From Spartobacteria bacterium (lineage in GTDB: Bacteria > Verrucomicrobiota > Verrucomicrobiia > Chthoniobacterales > UBA10450): a stretch of DNA of 64,000 bases. The notes below the pieces were generated by a model. The model saw only the letters and a list, made by a program, of their open reading frames with translations, searched no databases and was not told where the DNA came from. Made by a program: the position numbers and the translations under genes. The stretch covers positions 1 to 64,000 of the forward strand of contig PNAA01000009.1 of the NCBI GenBank assembly GCA_003169975.1, in the 5' to 3' direction. This document shows positions 44,364-52,850 of the stretch, one piece after another (the first letter of the stretch is position 1; every line of letters starts with the position of its first letter).

Positions 44364-45332
44364 TCACGCCGCGCCCAGGCTGGCGCAATAGGTGTCATAC
44401 ATCGCCTCGCTCACTTCCACGAGCCGCTTCTGGATCGCTTCCAGATATTGGTGCAAACCGAACTCGAAGATCTCACTGATCGTGACGTAATCGACATCGG
44501 AGCGCAGCCGGCCCGATAACCGTTCGACTTCGTTCGCAAAGCGCGTCTCCGGCGCACCGGAAATCCGGTGCAGCGCGTTGTCGAGCGAGTCGATGCAAAA
44601 CCGGATCGAGCGCGGAAATTCCCGATCGGTGATGAGAAATTGCGCGACCTTCCAAGGCGCGACCTGGCTGACGTAAAGTTTGCAGTAAGCCTCCAGCGCG
44701 CTGCACGATTTCAGCACCGCCATCCACTCGATCGTGTCGACATTGCCGCCGACGTCTTCGCCCGAGGGCAACAAAATGTGGTACTTCACGTCGAGGATGC
44801 GCGAGGTGCAATCGGCCCGTTCGAGGAGCGCCCCGATGCGGATGAAATCCCAGCCCTCGCCATGCGACATGGTCGCGTCGGTCATGCCCTGGAAAAGATG
44901 CGAGCCCGAGGTGATGCGCTTAAGAAACTCGTGCGGGCTGGTGCGCAGGAGCTTTTTCGCCGCGTCGCTTTTCACAAAAAGATAGAGCCGGTTGATTTGC
45001 TCCCACATCTCGCTCGAGATCTGTTCGCGGGTAGTGCGCGCATTTTCGCGGGCGTGCGAGAGACAGGAAAAAATCGAGTTCGGATTTTTCTTCTGCATGG
45101 TGACGAACTCGGTGACCGAATTGCCGTCCGCTTTTTCGTAGAGCGAACCGAAAAGCTCGGTCTCCTCGAGCGAGGCGATGACCGGCGCCCAATGGTCCAT
45201 GATTTCGGCTTCCGATTGATTCCCAAGGTCGAGCAGGAGTTGGAGATTGACATCGAGAATGCGGGCGTTGTTTTCCGCCCGCTCGATGTAGCGGCTCATC
45301 CAGTAAAGGGAATCAGCGACCCGGCTTAGCAT
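44364..45332 (-). CDS. Alpha-E domain protein (DUF403)
   Basis: 322-residue all-helical protein. MLSRVADSLYWMSRYIERAE NNARILDVNLQLLL is the characteristic alpha-E N-terminus; RENARTTREQISSEMWEQIN and SHGEGWDFIRIGALLERADC TSRILD are further blocks. Alpha-E proteins form conserved loci with circularly permuted ATP-grasp and transglutaminase proteins, proposed to make or modify a peptide. It follows the ATP-grasp gene on the same strand. ATG at 45332 is used; upstream is a repeat, not coding. Confidence 0.93.
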   Translation of the reverse strand: MLSRVADSLYWMSRYIERAENNARILDVNLQLLLDLGNQSEAEIMDHWAPVIASLEETELFGSLYEKADGNSVTEFVTMQKKNPNSIFSCLSHARENARTTREQISSEMWEQINRLYLFVKSDAAKKLLRTSPHEFLKRITSGSHLFQGMTDATMSHGEGWDFIRIGALLERADCTSRILDVKYHILLPSGEDVGGNVDTIEWMAVLKSCSALEAYCKLYVSQVAPWKVAQFLITDREFPRSIRFCIDSLDNALHRISGAPETRFANEVERLSGRLRSDVDYVTISEIFEFGLHQYLEAIQKRLVEVSEAMYDTYCASLGAA

Positions 45333-45339
45333 AAAAAAT

Positions 45340-45440
45340 AGTGACGAGTGATAGGTGACGAGTGACGAGCGCATGTTCGTCGTCTGTTTAGTTTTGCACC
45401 TTGTCGTCTCATCACTCGTCACTCGTCACTTGTCACTCTT
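45340..45440. repeat. GTGACGAGTGA inverted repeat between the alpha-E and ATP-grasp genes
   Basis: GTGACGAGTGATAGGTGACG AGTGACGAG faces CATCACTCGTCACTCGTCACTTGTCACT about 35 bases later. A large hairpin would form between the two genes and overlaps the 3' end of the ATP-grasp gene by a few bases. Confidence 0.75.
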
Positions 45441-46878
45441 CTTCCTCCACCACCCAGGTATCCTTACTCCCGCCCCCCTGCGAGGAATTGACGACGAGCG
45501 AACCGGCCCGCAGAGCTACTCTCGTTAGGCCGCCGGGGATGATCGTGACTTTCTCGCCGGACAAAATATAGGGCCGCAAATCGACGTGCCGGCCCTGGAT
45601 CGAATCGTCGCAAAACGACGGCGAACGGGAGAGGGCGACGATCGGCTGCGCGATGTAGTTGCGTGGGTCTTTCCTGATCTGGGCCGCGAACTCTTCCCGC
45701 TCCGCCGCGGTCGCCTGCGAGCCGATCAACATGCCGTAGCCGCCGCTTTCGTTCGCCGCTTTCACGACCAGCTCGGGCAGATGATCGAGGATGTAGGCGC
45801 GGTCCGATTTATCGGCGGCGAGGTAAGTCGGAACGTTGCCCAGGATCGGATCCTCGCCCAGGTAATAGCGGATCATCTTCGGCACGAAATGGTAGATCAC
45901 CTTGTCGTCGGCCACGCCGGTGCCGATGGAATTGGCCAGGCTCACATTCCCGCGCCGGACTGCATCGACCAGCCCCGGAACGCCCAGCCCGGAGTCCTTC
46001 CGGAAGACGCGCGGGTCGAGAAAATCGTCATTGATCCGCCGGTAAATCACATCGACCGGCTTGCGGCCTTTGGTCGTGCGCATGAAAACACAACCATCCT
46101 GCGCGAGGAGGTCGCGGCCTTCCACGATCTCGATGCCCATCGAGCGGGCGAGGAATGAATGTTCGTAATAGGCCGAGTTGTAAACCCCGGGCGTGAGGAG
46201 CACGACGTTCGGCTCGCGCGCTTCCGGCGGCGCGATGTAGCGCAGGACGTTAAGCAACTCCTGCGCGTAATCCTCCACCGGCCGCACCCGGTATTCCGCA
46301 AAGAGATAGGGAAAGATCCGCTTCATCGCCTGCCGATTTTCGAGCACGTAGGAAACACCGGAGGGGCAACGCGCGTTGTCTTCGAGCACGAGATAATTTC
46401 CCTCGCGATCGCGAATCAGATCGGTCCCGCAGATGTGGATATAGATACTGCGCGGCACATCGAAGTTCATGAACTCCGGCCGGAAAGAAGTGGCTTCCCA
46501 GACGATCTGCTTCGGGATCACGCCATCGCGCAGGATGTTTTGCCCGTGATAAATGTCGTGCAGGTAAAGATTGAGCGCGGTGATCCGTTGCACCAGACCG
46601 CGCTCGACCAGGTCCCACTCGCGCGCCGGGATGATGCGCGGGATCAGGTCGAACGGGAAAATCCGTTCCGTTCCCTGGTCGTCGTTGTAAACCGTGAAAG
46701 TGACCCCCTGCCGGAGAAAACTGGCCGCCGCCAGCGCACGTTTGCGCTCGAAATCCGCCGCCCCCATTTCCTTGAAGCTCGCGAGGATTCTGCTGTAATG
46801 GGGACGCGCCACACCGGGCGCGGAAAACATCTCATCGAAAAAATCGTCGACCTTGTATTGGGAGAAAAGGTCGGACAT
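45433..46878 (-). CDS. Circularly permuted ATP-grasp type 2 protein
   Basis: 481 residues, the DUF404/DUF407 (CP_ATPgrasp_1/2) family. Key blocks: [108 protein letters not shown] and [23 protein letters not shown]. These proteins probably ligate a carboxylate to an amine and are linked to alpha-E proteins, as here. No transglutaminase gene is visible within 3 kb. ATG at 46878 ([17 protein letters not shown]) fixes the start; it diverges from the methyltransferase gene. Confidence 0.93.
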   Translation of the reverse strand: MSDLFSQYKVDDFFDEMFSAPGVARPHYSRILASFKEMGAADFERKRALAAASFLRQGVTFTVYNDDQGTERIFPFDLIPRIIPAREWDLVERGLVQRITALNLYLHDIYHGQNILRDGVIPKQIVWEATSFRPEFMNFDVPRSIYIHICGTDLIRDREGNYLVLEDNARCPSGVSYVLENRQAMKRIFPYLFAEYRVRPVEDYAQELLNVLRYIAPPEAREPNVVLLTPGVYNSAYYEHSFLARSMGIEIVEGRDLLAQDGCVFMRTTKGRKPVDVIYRRINDDFLDPRVFRKDSGLGVPGLVDAVRRGNVSLANSIGTGVADDKVIYHFVPKMIRYYLGEDPILGNVPTYLAADKSDRAYILDHLPELVVKAANESGGYGMLIGSQATAAEREEFAAQIRKDPRNYIAQPIVALSRSPSFCDDSIQGRHVDLRPYILSGEKVTIIPGGLTRVALRAGSLVVNSSQGGGSKDTWVVEEEE

Positions 46879-46939
46879 GGGAACCGTCAATTTGTCAGCG
46901 CCACAGAGCCACGCAATGAAAAACGGGACGACTGAACGA

Positions 46940-47656
46940 ATGGAACATGAGCACGCCTGCACGCGCGTCGCGGCGCGCTTCTCCGAACGCTGGCTGCGCC
47001 TCTATGCGGGGCGGAAACTGCGCAACGATCCCGTGTTCCTCACCGCCTTCGAGCTGCTCCGCGCATCGCCATCGCCGCTCGTCGATATCGGCTGCGGCGT
47101 CGGCCTCCTCGCCTTTTACCTGCGCGAGCGCAATTTCCGGCCGCCGATCAGCGGCCTGGACCGCGACGGACGGAAGATCGCGCGCGCCCATGCGGTCGCA
47201 CACGGCGTTTATGGCGACCTCGAATTCATCGAACAGGATGTCTGCGCACCGATCACGCCAACCGGCAACGTGGTGCTCTTCGACGTCCTGCATTATCTTT
47301 CGCCTAGCGAACAAGCGCGCCTTCTCGACCGGCTCGCGCCGCGCGTCGCGCCCGGCGGCCTGCTCGTCATCCGCGATTGTCCGCGCGACCGCAACGCGCG
47401 TTACTGGCTCACCCATCTGGCGGAACGTTTCGCCCAGATGACGACCTGGAACATCCAGGTGCCGCTCCATTTTCCAACGCGCGAGAAAATCCGGGCCGCG
47501 TTCGGCGACAATCAGTTCACCCAGACCGTGCAGCCGCTCTGGGGGCGCACGCCCTTCAACAATCACCTCTTCATTTTTCGCCGGCGCGACACCGCAACTG
47601 TTCCGGGCTGGGCAGAACGCAGCGATAATTCGCTTTCGTTAGGGCGAGCAGGATGA
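46940..47656 (+). CDS. Class I SAM-dependent methyltransferase
   Basis: 238 residues. SAM-binding motif I is [17 protein letters not shown] (about 45), with an acidic residue at the end of strand 2 ([12 protein letters not shown]), motif [16 protein letters not shown] and [10 protein letters not shown]. The substrate is unknown; similar proteins act in polyketide, lipid or pigment loci. ATG at 46940 is preferred over 46916. The final 28 codons overlap the end of the convergent deacetylase gene by 86 bp. Confidence 0.82.
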   Translation: MEHEHACTRVAARFSERWLRLYAGRKLRNDPVFLTAFELLRASPSPLVDIGCGVGLLAFYLRERNFRPPISGLDRDGRKIARAHAVAHGVYGDLEFIEQDVCAPITPTGNVVLFDVLHYLSPSEQARLLDRLAPRVAPGGLLVIRDCPRDRNARYWLTHLAERFAQMTTWNIQVPLHFPTREKIRAAFGDNQFTQTVQPLWGRTPFNNHLFIFRRRDTATVPGWAERSDNSLSLGRAG

Positions 47657-48389
47657 GCTCGAGACAGCGCGGATGAAAATCTGGGTCGGTGGCCGTGCGG
47701 TGTCCTTCGTGGAGGAGGAGAATCGCGCCCGGCTTCACCTCGCGCATAATGCGGGCCGCGACCGCCGCAGGATCCCTGCTTACGGTATCCAGTCCGCGCA
47801 CGCTCCAGCCGATCAGCCGCAGGTTACGCCGTACCAGCAAGGGATGAACGAAGAAGTTTTTCATCCCGGCGGGGGCGCGAAAATAACGAGATGAGACAGC
47901 GCCTTGATCGATCTCCGCGGCGATGCGCGCCGGCGGCAAGCACCAAAATGTTCCGCTCGGATGCGTGCAGGTGTGGTTCGCGATTTCATGTCCGGCGGCC
48001 CGAATCGACTCCAGTTCCGCAGGGAACTTTGTTGCCCGTTGCCCAATGACAAAGAAGGTCGCTCGCGCTTCGAAGCGCTGCAGAATTTCGAGCATCCGCG
48101 GGGTGTGAATCGGGTCCGGCCCGTCGTCGATCGTGAGCCAGACTTCGCGCCGTGATGTTTCGAAATGCGTGACGACAGGTCCCCACCACTGGCAGTTGGC
48201 GACCAGCGTCGGGAACAAAATCAGCATGTGCGAAAAGAAGAGAACGCCGAGCGCGAGCAACGGATGGAAGGAGACGACGACCAGAAAGAAGAGCGCGGCG
48301 ACCAGCGCGCAGCCGAGAATCGCTCTTCGGACGAACCCATTTCGGGATCGCTCCCCTCCCCTTCTGTCATGTCGAGCGCAGCGAAACAT
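47571..48389 (-). CDS. Polysaccharide deacetylase (NodB domain), membrane-anchored
   Basis: 272 residues. One N-terminal transmembrane stretch (about 22-60: ALVAALFFLVVVSFHPLLAL GVLFFSHMLI) is followed by a NodB domain with VWLTIDDGPD (catalytic Asp and metal Asp), the metal-binding HTCTHPSGTF (HxxxH), FRAPAGMKN and ILLLHEGH. It probably removes acetyl groups from a cell-surface glycan. The ATG at 48387-48389 lies in an inverted repeat (48365-48464), so that repeat provides the first codons; no other in-frame start is suitable. Confidence 0.85.
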   Translation of the reverse strand: MFRCARHDRRGGERSRNGFVRRAILGCALVAALFFLVVVSFHPLLALGVLFFSHMLILFPTLVANCQWWGPVVTHFETSRREVWLTIDDGPDPIHTPRMLEILQRFEARATFFVIGQRATKFPAELESIRAAGHEIANHTCTHPSGTFWCLPPARIAAEIDQGAVSSRYFRAPAGMKNFFVHPLLVRRNLRLIGWSVRGLDTVSRDPAAVAARIMREVKPGAILLLHEGHRTATDPDFHPRCLELILLALTKANYRCVLPSPEQLRCRAGEK

Positions 48390-48464
48390 CTCTGACTATT
48401 TCCGCACGGAGACTGGGAAGAACAATCAGAGATTCTTCCTCCGCTGCGCTCCGTCAGAATGACA
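48365..48464. repeat. TGTCATGTCGAGCG inverted repeat element
   Basis: Second copy of the element at 8991-9093: TGTCATGTCGAGCGCAGCGA with AAACATCTCTGA, and the complementary CAGAGATTCTTCC and CCGTCAGAATGACA. It carries the start codon of the deacetylase gene. Confidence 0.78.
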
Positions 48465-48498
48465 ACTAGGGCGAGGCGGCGCGAAGCGCGGCGTTTCC

Positions 48499-48996
48499 TC
48501 ACGCGCCGACGCCATCTTCTTCCCGAAGAATCCTCAGGATGACGATCGAAAACAAATTCGCGCCCACCAGACCGAGCCAGAAGATGCCTAACGATTTCAG
48601 CCAGCCGCTTTCGTCCTGCGCGAGCCGGAACGCGAGAAACGTAATCAGTGAGATGATGACGAAATGCTGGAACGAATTGTTCGTCCGCCCGGAGTAGAGG
48701 TCGAGTCGACGCAGGAACGCGACGATCAGCCAGTTGACGAAGTAAAGGAGGAGAAACGCGATCCAGATCGCGAACGGCATGAACAGGGCGATCACCAGTT
48801 GCCAGGGAAGTGGCCTAACGACGGGAAGAATGGCCCGCGCGGCGAAGACGCAGCCGATCCCGAAGACGAGCAGACCCACTCCGTAGGCTTCCCCGCGGCT
48901 GAGTTCGGCCCGGCGCACTTTGCGTCCCCCGAGACGCGCGACCAGCCGCGGCAGGGCAAAGGCGTAACCGATCTCGCGCGCGGTTGAGTGACTCAT
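48499..48996 (-). CDS. Membrane protein of unknown function
   Basis: 165 residues with four hydrophobic helices (VGLLVFGIGCVFAARAILPV, VIALFMPFAIWIAFLLLYFV, FVIISLITFLAFRL, LGIFWLGLVGANLFSIVIL). No family recognised. ATG 48996 overlaps the stop of the acyltransferase gene as ATGA, making it the third gene of a flavoprotein-acyltransferase-membrane unit, so a role in moving or anchoring their product is possible. Confidence 0.72.
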   Translation of the reverse strand: MSHSTAREIGYAFALPRLVARLGGRKVRRAELSRGEAYGVGLLVFGIGCVFAARAILPVVRPLPWQLVIALFMPFAIWIAFLLLYFVNWLIVAFLRRLDLYSGRTNNSFQHFVIISLITFLAFRLAQDESGWLKSLGIFWLGLVGANLFSIVILRILREEDGVGA

Positions 48997-49898
48997 CGCG
49001 CGGGAAAGATCGGAACGAGCGAAAACCATTGCGACCAGTGCGCGGCGATCACGCTCTCAAGCGTGCGACACCAGGCCCGCATCGCCTCCTCGATCGCGGG
49101 CTCGCGCCCACGCTCGGTGCGGAGGCCATGGATCGGCGCGCGGGCGATGATCTTGTAACGGTGATACGACGTCCGCACGATGAAGAGCGGAAAAATCGGC
49201 GCCTGCGTGACGAAGGCGAGCATGAAAGGCCCGTCCGGCAGCCTAACGACCTGACCAAAGAGCTGCGCCGCGCGCTGCGACCCATGCTCGACCGCGCGAT
49301 CGCCCTGGATGGAAACGATTTCCCCCTGCCGGATGGCGTTCAGGAGCTCGAAGGGCAGCGCCATACTCGAGGTGTTGTAAGCCACCTTGACCGCGCCCGC
49401 CCCCGCGCGTTCGAGCGAGGCGTCGAGATGTTGCGCGGTTTGTTCGTCGGATTCCGGCGCGCGGACCATCCGGATCTCGCGCTGGAAACGCCGCGCGAAA
49501 ATGGCGGCCCCCAGATCGTAGTTTCCCATGTGAGCGGTGAGCAAGACCGCGCCGTGCGCCGCCGCGAGCTGGTCGAGAAACTCCGCTCCTTCCACTTCGT
49601 AGGCGAACTCGGTTTGCGCCAGCCGGTCATTGGCCGCATCGGAAATCGCCCAGGCAAAATTGTAAAGTGTCAGCCAGGCGCGCCCGAGATTGAGAAGCGG
49701 GCTGGAGCCGGGAAGGACGACCCGCAGGTTGCTCAGGATGGCGCGCCGGGCCGGCGCGGCGAGGAAGAAAAAGAAGATCGTCCAGAAGAAGATCATCACC
49801 GGCTGGAGGTAGAACGGTACGTTCGTTAGGCCAAAATCGAGATAGTGCCGCCAGAGAACACCGCGCACCGCGAAACGGCGCCGCCAGAGATCGAACAT
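48993..49898 (-). CDS. LpxL/HtrB-like acyltransferase
   Basis: 301-residue membrane-bound acyltransferase. An N-terminal anchor (LQPVMIFFWTIFFFFLAAP) precedes RRAILSNLRVVLPGSSPLLN, then the HX4D/E-type active-site block VLLTAHMGNYDLGAAIFARR, and VSIQGDRAVEHGSQ, the typical LpxL/M-family layout. The acceptor could be lipid A or, in pigment loci, a polyene or resorcinol product. Its ATG shares one base with the TGA of the flavoprotein gene (TGATG), so tight co-translation is expected. Confidence 0.87.
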   Translation of the reverse strand: MFDLWRRRFAVRGVLWRHYLDFGLTNVPFYLQPVMIFFWTIFFFFLAAPARRAILSNLRVVLPGSSPLLNLGRAWLTLYNFAWAISDAANDRLAQTEFAYEVEGAEFLDQLAAAHGAVLLTAHMGNYDLGAAIFARRFQREIRMVRAPESDEQTAQHLDASLERAGAGAVKVAYNTSSMALPFELLNAIRQGEIVSIQGDRAVEHGSQRAAQLFGQVVRLPDGPFMLAFVTQAPIFPLFIVRTSYHRYKIIARAPIHGLRTERGREPAIEEAMRAWCRTLESVIAAHWSQWFSLVPIFPAR

Positions 49899-51442
49899 CA
49901 GGCTTCGACGGTCGCCGCCGCCGGAGCCGTCGCGCCCGGAGTTGGTTTCGGGCTGGCGAAGAGAAAACGCAGATTGCGCAGCTCTGCATTCCACCAGCGA
50001 AAGAGGCCTTTGCGAATCAATTTATGGAGCCTAAAATCGGGCACGAATCCGTCGTAGAGCTCGCGCCAGCCAGCATTGCTCGCCCCGCAGACGCCATACG
50101 CGATCCGGTTTTTCGCGAGCGCGCTCAGCCGTCGATTGTAGAACTTCATCATCCCGGCGAAGAGGCGGCCGGTCCTGCCGGTGAACGGCAGCTCGAGAAA
50201 GGCGCGCTCGGGATTCGCGTAAATCGGCCTAACGAGCCCCACGAAATAAAGGCCCACGTCGAGGAGCAACGCGGCCGACATCAGGTCCGCCTCGCCCATG
50301 TAAAAGTATTTGTCCAGATAGAGCGTCTCGAACCAGAAGCGGTAAGTCGTCGGGAATTGCTCGTTGTAATACTTCAGCCGCTCCGCCACGTCTTCGCCGC
50401 CGAGCGCGCGCACCAACAGGTCGCTCACCAAGGAGGTGGTGTAGGCGCAAAGATCGAGCCCGGGACTGTAAAGCGGATCGAGGAATCCGGCCGCGTCGCC
50501 GACCAGCGCCCAGCCATCGCCGCAAACATTCGTGCTGTGATACGGCAATGCGGAGTAAGCCCGGACATCGCCGGGAATGATCTTCGCGCCCGCGAAAATC
50601 TCGTGGCCGACCGGATGCTGAAGGATGTGTTGCAGCAGCCGTTCGCCGAGATTCGCGCCTTCGGGCAAAGTGAACAGCCGGCTGTCGTAAACGATCCCCG
50701 CGCTGAAATCGCCGCCTCTGAGCGGGATGATCCAGCACCACCAACCCAGGCCCATGAGATGGTTCGTCGCCCAGCCGCGGCCGGTGCGCGCGGCACCGGC
50801 GTAATCCGGAAACCTTTGCCGCCACTCATAGCTGTCCCAATCTTTCACCCCGGTAAAACGGGCCCAAGCAGCGTTGATCGGATGCTCGGAATTCGGGCAA
50901 AAATAGCCGAGTTTGCGCGCGAGAAAGGCGGCCCGGCCGCTGGCGTCCACCACCCAGCGACAGCGGGCCTCGCGCTCTGCACCGTCCGCCAGTTTCACGC
51001 CTAACGACTGTCCGTTCGCGCCGTCAAATTCAGAGCGCGTGACTTTGGCCGGCTGCCACACTTCACAGCCGGATTCCGCCGCGATCTCGAGCAGATGGGT
51101 GTCGAGCTTGGCCCGATCCAGTTGGAAACTCGGGATGCGCGCCTGATAGCGCGCCCCGATCTCCACACAGTCGTCGAACGCCTGGTCCGGGCGATTGGCG
51201 AACCAAAGCCGCAGCCCCTGTTTCGAGAGTTGCTCGTGCCCGAGGTATCTCGTTAGGCCGAGAATTTTCGTGAGAAAGCAACTGCTCACCTCGGTCGTCG
51301 ATTCCCCCACCTTGCGATCGAACTCGGTCGCTTTCTCGATGATCAGGATGCGCGTCTCGGGCCGCCGGCGCTTGATCAGGAGGGCCGTGGCCGCGCCGGA
51401 AAACGCGCCGCCGACAATCGCGACGTCGAACTCAGGAATCAT
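49898..51442 (-). CDS. Tryptophan-halogenase-like FAD-dependent oxidoreductase
   Basis: 514 residues of the flavin-dependent halogenase/geranylgeranyl-reductase-like superfamily. The FAD-binding motif is VAIVGGAFSGAATALLIKRR, and WALVGDAAGFLDPLYSPGLD LC is the conserved GDAAxxxDPxxxxG block. I do not see the WxWxIP motif as such, but GLGWWCWIIPLRGG is close (WWCWIIP), and KVGESTTEVSS resembles the GESxxP region. Substrate unknown. First gene of a three-gene overlapping unit with an acyltransferase and a membrane protein, an arrangement reminiscent of aryl-polyene or flexirubin pigment loci. Confidence 0.82.
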   Translation of the reverse strand: MIPEFDVAIVGGAFSGAATALLIKRRRPETRILIIEKATEFDRKVGESTTEVSSCFLTKILGLTRYLGHEQLSKQGLRLWFANRPDQAFDDCVEIGARYQARIPSFQLDRAKLDTHLLEIAAESGCEVWQPAKVTRSEFDGANGQSLGVKLADGAEREARCRWVVDASGRAAFLARKLGYFCPNSEHPINAAWARFTGVKDWDSYEWRQRFPDYAGAARTGRGWATNHLMGLGWWCWIIPLRGGDFSAGIVYDSRLFTLPEGANLGERLLQHILQHPVGHEIFAGAKIIPGDVRAYSALPYHSTNVCGDGWALVGDAAGFLDPLYSPGLDLCAYTTSLVSDLLVRALGGEDVAERLKYYNEQFPTTYRFWFETLYLDKYFYMGEADLMSAALLLDVGLYFVGLVRPIYANPERAFLELPFTGRTGRLFAGMMKFYNRRLSALAKNRIAYGVCGASNAGWRELYDGFVPDFRLHKLIRKGLFRWWNAELRNLRFLFASPKPTPGATAPAAATVEA

Positions 51443-51480
51443 TTGCACGAGGATGATGGACTGCGGCCAAAGTAAACGCA

Positions 51481-52635
51481 ATGATGTCGCCGCCGATGAT
51501 CTTCACCCATGGCCGGCTGATTTTTCCCGATCGGATCGCAGACGGACTCACGCTCCAAGTCGAGGGCGGGAAGATCGTCGATCTGCGCCCCACGATCCCG
51601 CCCGACGGCGAGGAGGTGATCGACCTCGCGGGGAATTTCCTCGCGCCCGGCTTCATCGATCTGCACGTGCACGGCGCGGCGGGCCGCGACACGATGGAGG
51701 GGACCGCGGAAGCGTTTCGCGCGATTTGCGATTACCACGCTGGCGGCGGCACGACCTCGCTCCTCCTCACCACCGTGACTGCGCCGATCGCCGAGATCGT
51801 GCGGGTGGTGGCAGCGATCGAAGGCGAGGTGGGACGGATCCCACAACTCCGGGGCGCGCACGTGGAAGGGCCGTTTATCTCGCGCGCGAAAAACGGGGCG
51901 CAGCGCGCCGAATTCATCGTCGAGCCGCGCGCGGAATCGGTGGTGCAATTAATGGAAGCCGCCGGGGCCATCAAACGGGTCACGCTGGCGCCCGAGCTGC
52001 CGGGCGCGCCCGAGCTGATCGCGCACCTCACGACCCGCGGAATCGCCAGCAGTGGCGGGCACAGCGATGCCTGGGAGGAGGAGGCGCGCGCGGGTTTCAC
52101 GCAGGGAATGCGCCAGGTGACGCACACTTTTAACTGCATGTCGTCGATGCGCCGCCGCGGCCGCGAACGCGTCGCCGGCCTGCTCGAGTTTGCGCTCAGC
52201 GAGCCGGAGATTTTTTGTGAGCTGATCGCCGACGGCTGTCATGTTTCCAAGACGTTGATGCGGATGCTTTACCAGGCCAAGGGGGCCGACGGAATTTGTC
52301 TGGTGACGGATGCGATCGCGGGCGCCGGGTTGCCTAACGGGGCTCGGTTTTCGCTTTTCGGGAACGACTGCCTGGTGACCGACGGGGCCTGCTGGCTGGC
52401 GGACGGTTCCGCGCTCGCCGGCAGCTCGTCGCGCATGATCGATCTCGTTAGGCGGATGGTGGCGGTGGTCGGCGTTCCCTTGCCCGAAGCGGTCCGCATG
52501 GCCACGAAAACGCCCGCCTGGGCGATGGATTGGAAGCGGAAGGGCGCACTGGTCGAAGGGATGGATGCTGATTTGGTCGTCCTGTCGCCGGAGCTGAAAG
52601 TGGTCCGGACCTTTTGCGGCGGCGCGGCGCTCTAA
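51481..52635 (+). CDS. nagA: N-acetylglucosamine-6-phosphate deacetylase
   Basis: Amidohydrolase that removes acetate from GlcNAc-6-phosphate for recycling or catabolism. Motifs: APGFIDLHVHGAAGRDTMEG (metal HxH), GAHVEGPFISRAKNGAQ with the metal Glu, GGHSDA, TFNCMSSM, VTDAIAGAG with the catalytic Asp, and a C-terminal PAWAMDWKRKGALVEGMDAD LVVL. 384 residues, normal length. It diverges from the flavoprotein gene with 38 bp between starts. No nagB or PTS gene is adjacent. Confidence 0.94.
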   Translation: MMSPPMIFTHGRLIFPDRIADGLTLQVEGGKIVDLRPTIPPDGEEVIDLAGNFLAPGFIDLHVHGAAGRDTMEGTAEAFRAICDYHAGGGTTSLLLTTVTAPIAEIVRVVAAIEGEVGRIPQLRGAHVEGPFISRAKNGAQRAEFIVEPRAESVVQLMEAAGAIKRVTLAPELPGAPELIAHLTTRGIASSGGHSDAWEEEARAGFTQGMRQVTHTFNCMSSMRRRGRERVAGLLEFALSEPEIFCELIADGCHVSKTLMRMLYQAKGADGICLVTDAIAGAGLPNGARFSLFGNDCLVTDGACWLADGSALAGSSSRMIDLVRRMVAVVGVPLPEAVRMATKTPAWAMDWKRKGALVEGMDADLVVLSPELKVVRTFCGGAAL

Positions 52636-52693
52636 CTTGTCATCCTGGGCGACACACCCGCCGGTCCACCATTGGCGGGCGTGAGTTAATCCT

Positions 52694-52776
52694 TGTAGAC
52701 GTTTCGCTCTGCGAAAGGCGGGAGTTGGATCTGCCGCGGAGTCAGCCGCCGCGTTTCGCAGGGCGAAACGTCTACA
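52694..52776. repeat. REP-like doublet
   Basis: TGTAGACGTTTCGCTCTGCG AAAGGCGGG facing CGTTTCGCAGGGCGAAACGT CTACA. The arms carry TTTCG in place of CTTCG, a coordinated change in both arms. It lies between nagA and ppk. Confidence 0.83.
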
Positions 52777-52850
52777 GCGGCGAGTTGCGCAAAGCGGGGG
52801 CGAAGGGTTAGTTACCGCTCGCCGCGGCCCGGCCGCGGGCTCTTCTCGTT

